Positions 46,431 through 57,789 of a DNA stretch of 64,000 nucleotides are shown here, one piece after another (positions within the stretch are counted from its first letter, which is position 1; each line of letters starts with the position of its first letter). The stretch is from the NCBI GenBank assembly GCA_027943335.1, contig BSBK01002085.1, positions 912,501-976,500 on the forward strand, read 5' to 3'. A program made the translations under genes and the position numbers. This stretch comes from Chamaecyparis obtusa. Its lineage: Eukaryota; Streptophyta; Pinopsida; Cupressales; Cupressaceae. The notes below the pieces were generated by a model. It was not told the DNA's origin. It searched no databases and was given only the letters and a program-made list of their open reading frames with translations.

Positions 46431-47094
46431 GTCTAAATAAAGAACCTAAAATGAAAAAGAAAACTCAAGACATTATTGAAAAAAATTGAAAAAAAAATCA
46501 GCTTTATAACCCCTTAATATGCATACAAAACTTAAACAATATTTGAAACTTCCTACAAAAAAGTTTTAAAAAATTGAAAAATCATTGAAAACTTGAAAAC
46601 AACAAAGATTCACTCACCTTTGACTGCAAAATTTTCCTTCTCAAACAATTCCTAAGCAGTTGGTGCGTGTCTCACTCCTCTATAGTCTTCACCTTTGAAG
46701 GAAAATGCAGCAACGTTCGAAACAAGCTTGAGAAAAAAATTGGAGAAAAATGCATGAAAGATTAATAGAATGAGCAAAGATAAGGTATATGGGTGAAATT
46801 AGGGTGGAAAGCATTTTTTGGGTGAAAATGTAGGTTTTTGGCAAGTGGGGCCCGTTTTTTAGTGCCCACTACCTAGGTTCCCCTAATGTGGCCCAAGAAT
46901 TTGGGTGCCCAGGCCGCACCAAGGTTGAACCTAGGGCAAACCCGCACCGCACGAGACCTGCATCATATCAAAACCTGAGCCTACTCCAAGACAAAAGAAC
47001 CCAAAATCTGAGCAACTTTTGTCTCCCAATCAATGATTATGGCAAAACAATTAGAGGAAAAAAATTGGCCAACAAAAGCAAGGATGTGTAATAA

Positions 47095-48257
47095 TAGAAG
47101 AGAAGAACTCTTTAACACAATCATTCCCTCAACCTACTAGATTGACTCCTCAACAAATTGAAGAAAAAATGACTATAGGATTATGTTTTCACTATACAGA
47201 ATATAGTGGAGGACATAAATGTGTTGAAAAGAAATTGTTTCACATTGAAGATGCTAGTGAAGAAGAAGAGAAAAAAGAATTACTAAAACTATTGATGATC
47301 TAAATAAGGAATTGGGAGATACCTAACCATCTCTTGACATGCACTTTCTAGAATTAGCGATCCATAAACAGTCAATGTAGTAGTTTCTTAAAAAAAGAAA
47401 GGGTTGTAGTGTTAATAAAGTCAGGAAGCGCTCACAAGTCACAACTTCATTAATAGTAAGTTGGCTTCTCATCTAAACCATTTTATTTATCCAACATTAA
47501 AGTTTCAACTCATGATTGTTGATGGGGAATAGCAAGCTTTTAAGAATATGCCATAGTATTAAACTTGCTATGAAAGAATATCAGCTAGATTACCCAATGT
47601 TGGTTATTCCCATGGGTGGAGCAAACATCATTTTGAGAGTCTAATGGTTTACTACCTTGGAAACAATTGAGATGAACTTCTAGGAGTTCATGTGATTTCA
47701 TTTAGAGGGTAAGATATTTAAACTAAGAGAGTTGCATATAAAGTGTCCACAAATGGTCCAACTCTCATCGAATGCAAAATATGCTTAAAAAGGATGGGTG
47801 TGAATTTGTCATCGTTTTCATCAAAAGTGGAACAAACAAATATTTTTACGCTAACAATTATATATAGGTACTCGATAGTTTTTGGAGACATGTGAAAAGT
47901 ATTGACTTTGAATAGAGAACATGATCATGCCACTCAACCAAGGAGACAACCACCCAACCCTAGAACCTATAGATATTCATATGTACCAAAAGTTGATATG
48001 AGAAGATGATACAAGAAATGTTGGGAGGCAAGATTATTAGGGATAGTCAAAGTGCTCATTCCTCTCCAATGGTGATGGTCTGTAAGAAAGATCAACAAGC
48101 ACATAAAAGGTAAGTTTTCAATCTCAGTCATTATGATTTGTAAGATGAGCTAAATGGTATTCTTTATTTTATCAAACTTGATCTTCATTCCAATTATCAT
48201 GGTATCAGCATTAAAGAGAAGGATGTACATAAGACGGCTTTTGAAACCCATAAGGAC
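47095..48257 (+). pseudogene. Ty3/gypsy gag-pol fragment, truncated at 48,257
   Basis: Plus strand in order: RLTPQQIEEKMTIGLCFHYT and SGGHKC (gag zinc knuckle with Cys changed), an acidic linker, protease-like YQLDYPMLVIPMGGANII and the next beta strands, then the start of reverse transcriptase (TYRYSYVPKVDMRR, IMIC, FIKLD-type remains and ending AFETHKDCN where TAFETHEGHYEF is usual). The coding sequence stops abruptly at TGTAATGTC, the start of an inserted LTR. Stops and shifts are frequent. Confidence 0.75.
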
Positions 48258-49400
48258 TGTAATGTCTTTCGTCAAGTCTTACAGAGCAGCTAAAAAGCTT
48301 ATTTAATTCTTGTAGGCTAAAGACGGGAAAATGTGAATTATTTAATATCTGAAAAAATATTTTACAAGTAATATTATTAAATTAATTAATTAATTTTATG
48401 AACTGACTTAAGTGAAATATTAAAGGAAATTAATGAAGTCGCTTTAATTCCCGGGATTAAAAAATTTAAAATATTAAAAAGAGCAAGAATTTGAAAAATC
48501 ATCTAGAAGTTTTTGGGGGATGTTATAAAAGGTCATTTCAAGGCTTATTTTCTCATGTTGGGATTATTTCTCTTGTTTGGATTTTCAGAGCTTCTTCTAA
48601 GAGCCAAACCCTAAGATGGAAACAATCTGCCATTTTGTTTTTCAAATCACATCACATCTTTCATGAGTGGGTGACATTATTTGTGCGTACACACTTTTGA
48701 AATTAAAACTCCAACCAGCTTGTTAAATGTCACACTAGTCAACGACAATGCATTTTTGACTTTTGAAAAATTGTCGTTTTATGACGTGTGTGTGTCTATC
48801 TATTGCTTCACAAATTTTGCTACTTTCAATGATGCACACCTATTAATAGTGTTACAACTTTTGACTTTCGAAAAATTGGTTTTCTTTTACAATAGAACAT
48901 GCATTTACAATAACATTTCAATCTTTGTATTAAAGATTGTGTTTCATTATTCACCTTTCAAGGGACACAAACTCATCAACTGTCTTATAATTTAACTATA
49001 TTAAAACTTGAAACTCTTCACGATAAAGTGTGCTAATAACCACTTAGCCACCTTTTGTTTCATGAAAATTTGCCTTACTTTCATTTCAATCTGCACCTAT
49101 GTATGGCACTTGCAACTATTATTTTTGATAAATTTGCCATCCATCACAATGGCACACATCAATATGAAGACCTATGAATTTATGATTTCAACCTTATGTT
49201 ATCACTCAAACAGGCACATGCCATATTTTTGCCTTGCATTTTTCACTGTAAAAACTTATGTTACTCTTCTCATCAGCACACAACCTCTAACTAGCAACCA
49301 ATTTCAATGTCTTGGTGAATTTTTCATCCTTTATCTATTGTTCAAGCCCAAATATATGCATTAGAAAGCTCATTTTATTGGCTTTGTGGAGACACTAACA
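48258..49400 (+). mobile_element. LTR-like insertion, plus strand, start TGTAATGTC
   Basis: The sharp break in the gypsy reverse transcriptase coincides with TGTAATGTCTTTCG. AT-rich U3-like sequence follows, then a TATA-like GTTATAAAAGG near 48,522 and a leader. The right end and target duplication were not found. Open frames at 48,491-49,364 have no recognisable domain. Confidence 0.45.
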
Positions 49401-50605
49401 ACATAGATGACTATGACAAGGTCTGAAATGTGACTTAAAACAAATTCAATGCAGGTTCAACAAAATAATTATTTATTTTTCAAAATAATCTATAAATAGA
49501 GTGTAATTTTCGTAGCAATTTTTTATATTCTTCCTAACTTTAACCCTTAAACCTAGCACAATATTTTATAGATCGTTTCCCAATTTTATCTCAATATGCT
49601 GAAAGTATCTTTATCTTTTGGTTTGCTGAGAAATTTTCAAAAATGCTATTTGCTTATATGATATTATATAGCATTAAAAATGTTTATTTTGTTTGGCTTA
49701 CATTTAGTAACAGAAAATAAAATACAGCCTACTTTGAAAGGATGATAGACAGAGAAATAATTTTCAATGTTCATATGGTATTGACTGTTTAAACTATGTA
49801 AGGCAACTCAAATGGAATTGCTGACTCGAATTCAGCTTTCATATGAAAAATTATCAACATGACAGCTCACCATTTCTTTCCCTCTTTTTCCAGCAGCCAA
49901 TAATCCTTCAAGTTTATCTCTTGCATCATCCTTTTCAATAACCTGTCAACATCAGAGAAACAGGAACATTACATCTGATTCAAAAAACAAGAAATGTAGA
50001 GTTTTTGAAAAGAAATTAATAGATTCAGATGCCCTGGCCTCCAGGTTCACTTAATTATATCCTGCTTTAAGCCAATTCCAGCACTAATTAGGATTACCCT
50101 GTAAAATTAACATGCTCTAGAAAGTGAATCAAAGACAAGTAAACAAATCAAACCAATTGCTTGCACTGGACAAAAAGTAATTCTTATGATATGAAGGCAT
50201 CTCATAAGGAAATAAATATTATCTAAATTTTCATATAAATCTATAAAGTTACAAACATGCCTGATGGATCAAAGCTCATATCTTAAAAAGCAATCATGTT
50301 AAGAAGATAATTGGCGAACAAATTATGTATAAAGTTAGGCATATTAACTACACAGAAAAGAGGAAAAGCTTTTTATTCAGGAAAATATAAGAAAAGAACA
50401 TATTCCATCGGACTGGAACACAATGGCCTAAAGCCTACTAATCTGCATTAAGGACTGCCAATCACTGCTTTCAGGATTTCTCGCTGATTGCAATGTCCCT
50501 TTGATAAGTTTACAAATGCTTCCAGCATTTTTTATTGGTTGCCAGCTACAATCAACAATCACTAAACTATTTTAATTAATGGTTTAATTATTACAGCTGA
50601 TGTCA

Positions 50606-52171
50606 GATTAGAATTCAGGACAAGGAAAATAAACAAAGCATAAAACAAGGAATCAAATGCAATATAAGGAACCTTACATCATGTTACCTTGCTCCTCTGA
50701 TTGGACAAAAATGCAGTAGACCTTCAAGCTCCACTTGATTTGCACAATAAGATGATATTTAGCTGTAGTCTGGAGATGTGGATTGCTCCGTATACTAGCA
50801 CAATAACAGCATAAGGATGGAATTAGTTCTCAAAATTCGAGCATTAGTTTAGCATAATGATCTTGTGTGGGATGAAGGAAATGGCATCCTATTCATAGAT
50901 TTTTGGTGACCAAAATAGAGGACTAGGATGTCAAGTTGATAGATGACCAGGATTTGATGAGAGGGGATGCATGGATTGAAATCTTAGTATTATGACAAGT
51001 GCTACAAGGGGAAGGACTCTAGTTGACAAGTGCCCATAGGTGTAAGAGCTATATAAGGATTCTAGTTTACAAGTGTCCATAGGTGTAAGAGCTATATGTG
51101 CTCACACATATATAAGAGGTTGGGTGGCTATGTTAGGATCAGTGTAAGAAATAGGGTGGCAACACGTGTAAGAGGTAGGGTGTCTATATTAGAAGTTAGG
51201 ACAAATGTAAGAAATAAGGTGGCTATACATGTGTGAGGAGATCATGTACACACATGTGAGCAAGGTACTACAACAAGGCGGAAGCATGAGTGGATTTCAA
51301 GCCTACATGGTTGAATGCTCACACGTGTGTGAGCAAGTGAATGAGTTGAGGTTCCATGCTCACACATGTGGGAGAATTAAAGGGAGTTGGACACTTCTCA
51401 CATGATGCCAAGTTTGAGATTTTAGGAATTTTAAAATAGAAGAAATACTAATGGGGCCTAATGAAGGTTATTTAGTTAATTATTCAACTAATCAATGTGG
51501 GAGATATTAAAAAGAAACTATGGTTATTTAAATAATTTAATTTAATTAATTAACCTTAGCAAAAGTGGGAGAGTAATTAATTAAATACCAAATCACTTAA
51601 TCAATTGTGGGAATGGATGTTAATTAAATGATAAATTATCTAACTAATGGCAGAAAGCGAAAAATGACCAATTACAAGAATAATTAAAATAAAATTACAT
51701 TAATTAATTATGAGTAGGAAATAATGTAATATTGGTGTCACGAGAATGGATGGAACACTTAGCACTCGTTGCATCTAGGTAATGCTCACAGGCGTGAAGC
51801 ATCAAGACTTCTTGGGACGTCACCCATCCTAGTATGGCTCCAACTCAAGTGTGCTTAAGCGTGGAGTTTCCTCCAAGGTTAAGCCCACTTAGCTTGCTAC
51901 CCCATTTGTAAAACCTTTACTGCAATGGGTGACCTTCCGGGAAGGTCCAATGCTTCACCCGTGTGAGCATCACCTAGACGCAATGAGTGCTAAGTGTTCC
52001 ATTCATTATCATGAGAGATGGGCTTTTGTGAACCACTACTCATGAAACATGGGTCAATGAGTTTGACTCAAAAACTACACAATTGAATCCTGATAGCAAT
52101 ATCACAATTTGACTTGTGGAAAATATCTCCTACTTATCAGGAAATAAATGGTTAATTTTGGGGTGTCTACA
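50606..52171 (-). mobile_element. Insertion in block B ending GGGGTGTCTACA
   Basis: On the minus strand it begins TGTAGACACCCCAAAATT, a typical plant LTR start. It contains tandem copies of GACAAGTGCCCATAGGTGTAAGAGC (about 51,015-51,100), many CTCACACGTGTG-type palindromic words, and the 5S-derived palindrome. The left end is not defined and no target duplication is visible. Confidence 0.5.
51738..52014. repeat. 5S-rRNA-derived palindrome
   Basis: Two inverted arms of about 130 bp share GGAACACTTAGCACTC, CTAGGTAATGCTCACA and GTGAAGCAT. Inner to these, both arms carry sequence like the 3' part of 5S rRNA. On the minus strand the left arm reads CTAGGATGGGTGACGTCCC, then AAGAAGTC, matching plant 5S CTAGGATGGGTGACCTCC followed by GGGAAGTC. 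The plus-strand right arm reads GGGTGACCTTCCGGGAAGG. The left arm also keeps a CTTAAGC / GGAGTTT segment like the 5S middle region. It is not a working 5S gene; the two copies face each other. Confidence 0.75.
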
Positions 52172-53205
52172 ATAATATTTATAGTAACAACAAATTTAAT
52201 GGCCAACATCTCTTCCATAATAAACACTCCAGGAATTGTCATTGGCATAATTGCTTTTGCGATTGCATAGCTAGTTGACACTCATACTAAATTTGTTTTT
52301 TGTCTTGTATAGTCACTTTTATACATTTTCTCAAAGTAGCCTCACAAACACTCAAGCCTTAGTATAACCAAGATTTTCAACACCTCTAAAAAACTCCATT
52401 ATCACATAATTTCAACTTAGAATAAAATAAATAAAGAAACTTAATCTTTCACTTCATTTCCCTATGTAACTTCTTTGTGTTGAAAACATTGGATATTATA
52501 TGTATCTAGATTAGTTATCAAAACAAAACCTTCACAAATTTTACTATTGAATTTTCAAAGGAACTCCAAATCCTTCAAAAAAAAAGATGCTCAGTGGCAC
52601 CTTATCAGTCCCTATTGAATCCCTACATTTTCTTCTTCACCTACTTGAGATCATATTCCATCATAGATCTGATCCATCAAGTACCATGAACTGTAACACA
52701 TTTCTCCACCTCCAGGAATATTAGGAGTGTGCTCTAGATACAATGTAATTTAATGGTAGACAATGTTTAGACTATGCTTCTTACCTTTAGGCATTCAGCA
52801 TATTATAAGGATGTAAAAACACAACATTAATAATGTCTAAGAGAAAACGTATAATAAAAGTTACAACCACCAATGTAACTTCTCCATACAATAATAAATA
52901 CAAGCATACAAATTCAAATGTGCATCATCCAATCTTCTCAAACTTCGTTCATTAACTCCTCCATTTATCAAAGTAAGGAAACCTATGATGGGTAGGATGA
53001 TTCAAGAAGTTCAAATCATTACATTGCAATTGAAGGGAGAAACAAGAAACATTATTATTTAAACATTGAGATCTCATTCATACAGAACTATGTGAGTCAT
53101 CCCAAAATCATCCGCCATCTTGACTGTGAGGTACTTATAGTTCTAAGTCAAAGATTTCTTCAAAAGAATATGGGTGGGTATAATTCATAAAAGAATCTAA
53201 TTGCA

Positions 53206-53515
53206 ATTTTTTTATATTTTTCCTAACTTTAACCCTTAACCTAACCCTAGCAAAAAATTTATAGGTTGTTTCCCAATTTTATCTCAATATACTGAAAATA
53301 TCTTTATAATTTGGTTTGCTGAGAAATTCTCAAAAATGATATTTGCTTCTATGATATTATATAACATTAAAAATGTTTATTTTGTTAGGTTTACATTTAG
53401 TAACAGAAAATAAAATCTAGCCTACTTTGAAAGGATGGTATAGAAAGATATAATTTTCAACGTTTATATGGTACTGACCATTTAAACTATGTATGGCAAC
53501 TCAAATGGACTTTCT
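53206..53515. repeat. Third partial copy of the block A/B start
   Basis: Repeats about 49,500-49,800 (CTAACTTTAACCCTTAA, GCTGAGAAATTCTC, TATGATATTATATA) with few changes. About 100 bp before it (53,060-53,180) resembles a stretch at 42,400-42,470. Confidence 0.65.
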
Positions 53516-53519
53516 GATT

Positions 53520-54790
53520 CTTCCTTGCCCTACACACCAAAACCAAAGGATACCATTAATGAGCAAGATGATTGTGATCAGAAAAGGAAAAGCCCCACAT
53601 GCCTTAGGTACTGCTAAACACCGTTAAGGAGGGACTTTTCTATACAGAACTGAGGGTGTTGACAACAAATACATGGGCAACCTCGACAATGGTGGGCAAC
53701 TTTGTCCCTTTCCAATGTTGGACAAATGTACCAAAGGGTATATATATCCATATTTTCAAGGTTAAAAGGATGAGAAAATTGATTGCAAAGCAAAAACAAA
53801 AGGAAAAAAGGTTGCAAGCCATTAGGGTTTCAATTTCCATCAAAGAGTGAAGATATTTTTCTACGTTTTATCCTAAATGAGCAGTGAGATATTGTAATCT
53901 CTAAAGAATGAATCAAAAGCGCAAATTTAACATTATTACAATGTCTCCATCAGTATTCTGTAGATTTATGGGTGTAACTTTTGATTAATTAGCCAACCAA
54001 GGGACTGTCACATCCTTGCAAAGATTTTGTAAGGTATCTTTTCAAAGTAATATAAGAAATGTGTGGGTTTATTCATGGATTAATAGGTTAGATTCTTTTA
54101 ATGCTTTTTAATTTCATTCATCTTTTTGTTTGTATTCATAAAGCCTAGCTTGTGTATAGGGTTTGAAGGTGTAGTCTTCAATGACATCTTCACAAAGGTA
54201 TTCTTAAGTGGATTCCAACTATCGCATCCTTTTATGTTTAAAATAGAACTTTGTCGCTGAGCTAAATATAAGCACCCATTTTCTTCATGCTCAACCTCCC
54301 ATAACACCAACACACAAAACAAATCAAATTTAACTGCATTCCATATTGTGTCAGTCCAATCGCATTACATCTAGATGTACATTACTGCATTAAGAACTAT
54401 AAGGAACACACCCTTAGACAGTTAATGTGGTGGCTCCTCTAATTTATAAAGGTGCATGAACTTGTATTGTCAAAATAGCATACAGATATGGAATGACAGA
54501 CTAATAGGAGTATCCTATGCATTGGACATGGTTTGTGTAAAGGCATGTATTCGTTAACTATGCTTATATCTGAAACAGAAACTTAGGAAAGGCCCGATTG
54601 GCATGGTAGAGCCAAAAGTTGAAGGACTTACCCACCTTAATAAAGGTTCAAAATTACCCTGCCCGAACAAAGTGTGAAGTCCTTCCTCCCTAATTTTGAC
54701 ACCCTTAAAGCTGAAAAGAAGCATACCTTTAGGGATTTAAGAGCTTACAACTTTGAGCATTGGAATAATGTAAATTTAATATGATACTCT
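53520..54790. other. No recognisable feature
   Basis: AT-rich sequence with short overlapping open frames (53,614-53,850, 54,098-54,322) lacking any recognisable motif. It may be unreadable remains of the copia element between its integrase and reverse transcriptase parts. Confidence 0.4.
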
Positions 54791-54794
54791 AATG

Positions 54795-55473
54795 AAAAAG
54801 CATAACTACAAGTCAAACAAATTGCTCCCAAGTAAAAATCTCATTGGATGCAAATAGTCACATGATCAAATATAAAGTCAATAATACTTTGGAAAAGTAC
54901 AAGGCTCGTCTTATGATAAAAGGCTATTCATAATAAGAGAGGATGACAATGAGAAAAGTTTTGCTTGTAATGCAAACATTGTCACTTAATTGCTTCTCTC
55001 CAAAGAAGCTCAATTTGATTGAAGGCGTATCAAATAGATGTGATGAGCACCTTCTTGAATGGAAATTAATAGGTCTCATGGTGCAGCCTACAAGGTTTTA
55101 GGTACCTAGCATTGATAAGTTGATTTGTCAATTTCTTAAGTTCTTGTAGAACATCAACAAGCACAATAAGCCTATCACATAGAAAGTCCTAATTTTTGGT
55201 CCAACCAAATCTTGCTAGTTGCTAGGCAACAAAACAAGCATTAAACTATGTCAAATTTACTCTTGTCCTAGCATTTTCTATCAAAGAACAGATGATTTCA
55301 AGATGACAATATATATGGGCTATGATCCAACTAATTCAATTGATTCTCTAAGATCAACAAATAACCACATTTTCTCCTTTGACTTTCAAATTGTTTCATT
55401 GTAGAATAAGCTCCAAAATATTGTAGTTTTATCTTCCACTAAAATAGAGTACAAAGCAATTGTTTTGATTACG
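54795..55473 (+). pseudogene. Ty1/copia reverse transcriptase and RNase H fragment
   Basis: Plus strand: SKNLIGCK, then KYKVNNTLEKYKARLMIKGY (copia usually GxLEKYKARLVAKGY), weak traces of the next RT blocks to about 55,120, then RNase H with SIDSLRSTNNHIFSF (copia RRSTSGYIF) and NIVVLSSTKIEYKAIV (copia VALSSTEAEYKA). The coding sequence is cut at about 55,473 by the 3' end of the LINE. Stops and frameshifts show it is a relic. Confidence 0.8.
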
Positions 55474-55614
55474 TAAAATCAGGTTTTGAAAGGACCCGAA
55501 ACCTTTTACAGCAAGATTACAAATAAAGCATTAAAAGCCCAGTAGAAACAGTACAACAGCACAACAAAGAGACACCAAAAACTAACAAGTCCTCCAAAAA
55601 ACAGAGAGAAGAGG

Positions 55615-57748
55615 TGTCATGTCCCTCATTAACCCTCTAATCATGGCAATAAAGATAAATAGATAAATGAGATAACATAGTTATAATAATATTTTAATGA
55701 GTATATAAATAGATTTAATATGTATTAATATTGAATATATATGAACTTAAACTTTATAATAATAATTTATAATATAATAATGATTATAATATAAATAATT
55801 AATAATAACAGAATATTATTAATATATACTATTCATATAATATATTATATAATAACAAAATTATAAAATAAATAAATAATATTATTATAATAGTATAGAA
55901 TAATAAAAGATAGAATATTATAGTATTATAATACTAATCTTAATCATTAATATAATATTAATCTTAATCAAGATAATGTTAATTATTAATATTAAGATAA
56001 ATTTATAATATCCCAAGGAGATCATCTTACTTCGTGCGATTGTTTAAGTCATTAGAAACAGAGACCATATGAAGACATAGAATGCTAATCGAATCACCTT
56101 AACATCGTAGGAGGATTGTTCACATATGAGGTTACCTATATATCATATGAGGTAGTCAAACACAACGTGGCCAAGTCTCGAAACCATGTACAAAGATGAT
56201 ATCCCTGTCAGATCACCAATTGATATCGTAATAATGGAATCAATGGTCAAAGCGGCAGATCAACTAAACTCATGAAGCTAATTACATTACGTGGCTATCA
56301 AATTCCAATGAGGAGAGCAACGTGATACAAGGAAGTGCAAGCGGTTGGGCGACTACCATATCTATACTCAATAATGCATTGAACACCAAACAACAAGAGA
56401 TTTGAAGACCAAATCATCCAGTCGGCACCTTAGGTTATACAGTCAGCAAAGTATGTTAATAGGACACAACACGTAAATACGAGTTAAAGCCAAAAACAAA
56501 TACAAATGGCTATTTGAAAAGACGCATCTCTTAGTCACCCCTCTCGCAAGATACATATGAAACATCAATATTATAGTAGAGGGGAAGGGGGGAAGAAAAG
56601 AAGAGAATGGGTGTTCATCAGGAAGTAAATAAAATATAACACACAGCTGGCAAGCAGCGTATGGACAGCATAGCATGCTGTATATAATGTGTATGAATAC
56701 GTCTGAGAATATTATATCTGAATGTCGTTGGGATCAGGAAGCTAAATATGCAGTCTAACATATATTAATATCAGTAATATATATAACATATGTATCTGAA
56801 TTATATTTACAGTGTATATCTGATTTATATATCAGAATATGGAAATATGTACATATATATACATACATGAATATATTCAGAAGATATATTTTGGTATGGA
56901 TCATATGGATCAGAAAGGCATCGATAAGGGAAGAATAAAGAGAGAATTCGATCATGAAAATAAAGGAGAAATTCGACAGCAATATAATTATTTTGTAAGT
57001 ATTTTATTTATATATATATGTGTGTGTTATTTATGTTATTTCAGATTCTTTATTGATTCAGATTTAATATATAAATATAATTCAGATTCTTTTATTGATT
57101 CAGATTTAATATATAATATAATTTGGATATATATATATATATATATCCCGGTTAATCATTCAAAAACTTACAAGATATAAAATAGCATAATTTGAATTCA
57201 TAAATAATATTATGAGTTCACTTCAGATTTATGAATGATGATTCATTAATGATATTATTAATAAAGTAATTTTCTTATCAAAAGTAATTATTGACAAAGT
57301 AATGGAAAAGAACTCTCAAGGGGGATTAAGACCTCCACTAAGCCAATGTACACTGATGATAGAGAAAACCTCTTCCAAGAAGAGGAATGGACCAATGGTC
57401 AGCCTATAAGCCCTGAGTGATGCGCTCCAGTGGATGACGGCAAGATTGGGCCAAGGACTATAAAAGATCCTTATAAGGTCATGAGCCCGACCTGGCAGAC
57501 TTTGCTCAAGAAGTCCCTAAGGATGCGCTCCAAAGGACGACGGCAAGATCTAATCAAAGGACACAAGGGTCCTTATTAAGGTTTTGAGCCCGACCTGGTA
57601 GACTTCCTTTTGGAGGGGTTAATAGTTGGGGTAGATAGGTAATTGATTAGTTATTTATTCATATTTATTTGTCCATATTATTGTTGCTAACGTCTTTCTT
57701 GCAGGTTTATTCTTAAGGAAATATTTCAGAAATACTAGGGACATTACA
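55615..57748 (-). mobile_element. Solo LTR with AGAGG target duplication, inside the LINE 3' region
   Basis: Starts TGTCATGTCCC and ends AGGGACATTACA. AGAGG occurs at 55,610-55,614 and 57,749-57,753. The first third is very AT-rich, with an AT microsatellite at about 57,128-57,147. A roughly 105-bp tandem unit starting GATGCGCTCCA lies at 57,420-57,620. Related to the truncated LTR at 28.3-29.6 kb. Confidence 0.88.
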
Positions 57749-57789
57749 AGAGGACAGCAAAAAGACAGCAGGACAGCAAAAAACCAACT

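Larger units (their letters stand above)
42940..46990 (-). mobile_element. Second hAT element, minus strand, degenerate
   Basis: Transposase pieces on the minus strand match the 33-37 kb hAT exon by exon. The left end region carries GGGCTCGGGTTCGGGTTC, the same subterminal motif as the other element's 3' end. Exact terminal repeats and target duplication could not be read, so the outer limits are approximate. It is split by the solo LTR at 44,947-46,063. Confidence 0.7.
49605..52940. repeat. Repeat block B (homologous to block A), split by an insertion
   Basis: Positions 49,605-50,605 and 52,172-52,940 align with 8,300-9,320 and 9,320-10,030. The part between, 50,606-52,171, is extra here. 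The exon-like 51-bp segment is at 49,892-49,942. Confidence 0.65.

Noticed and set aside
51738..52014. Functional 5S rRNA gene
   Set aside because: The 5S-like parts are incomplete, diverged and arranged head to head; not a standard 5S repeat.
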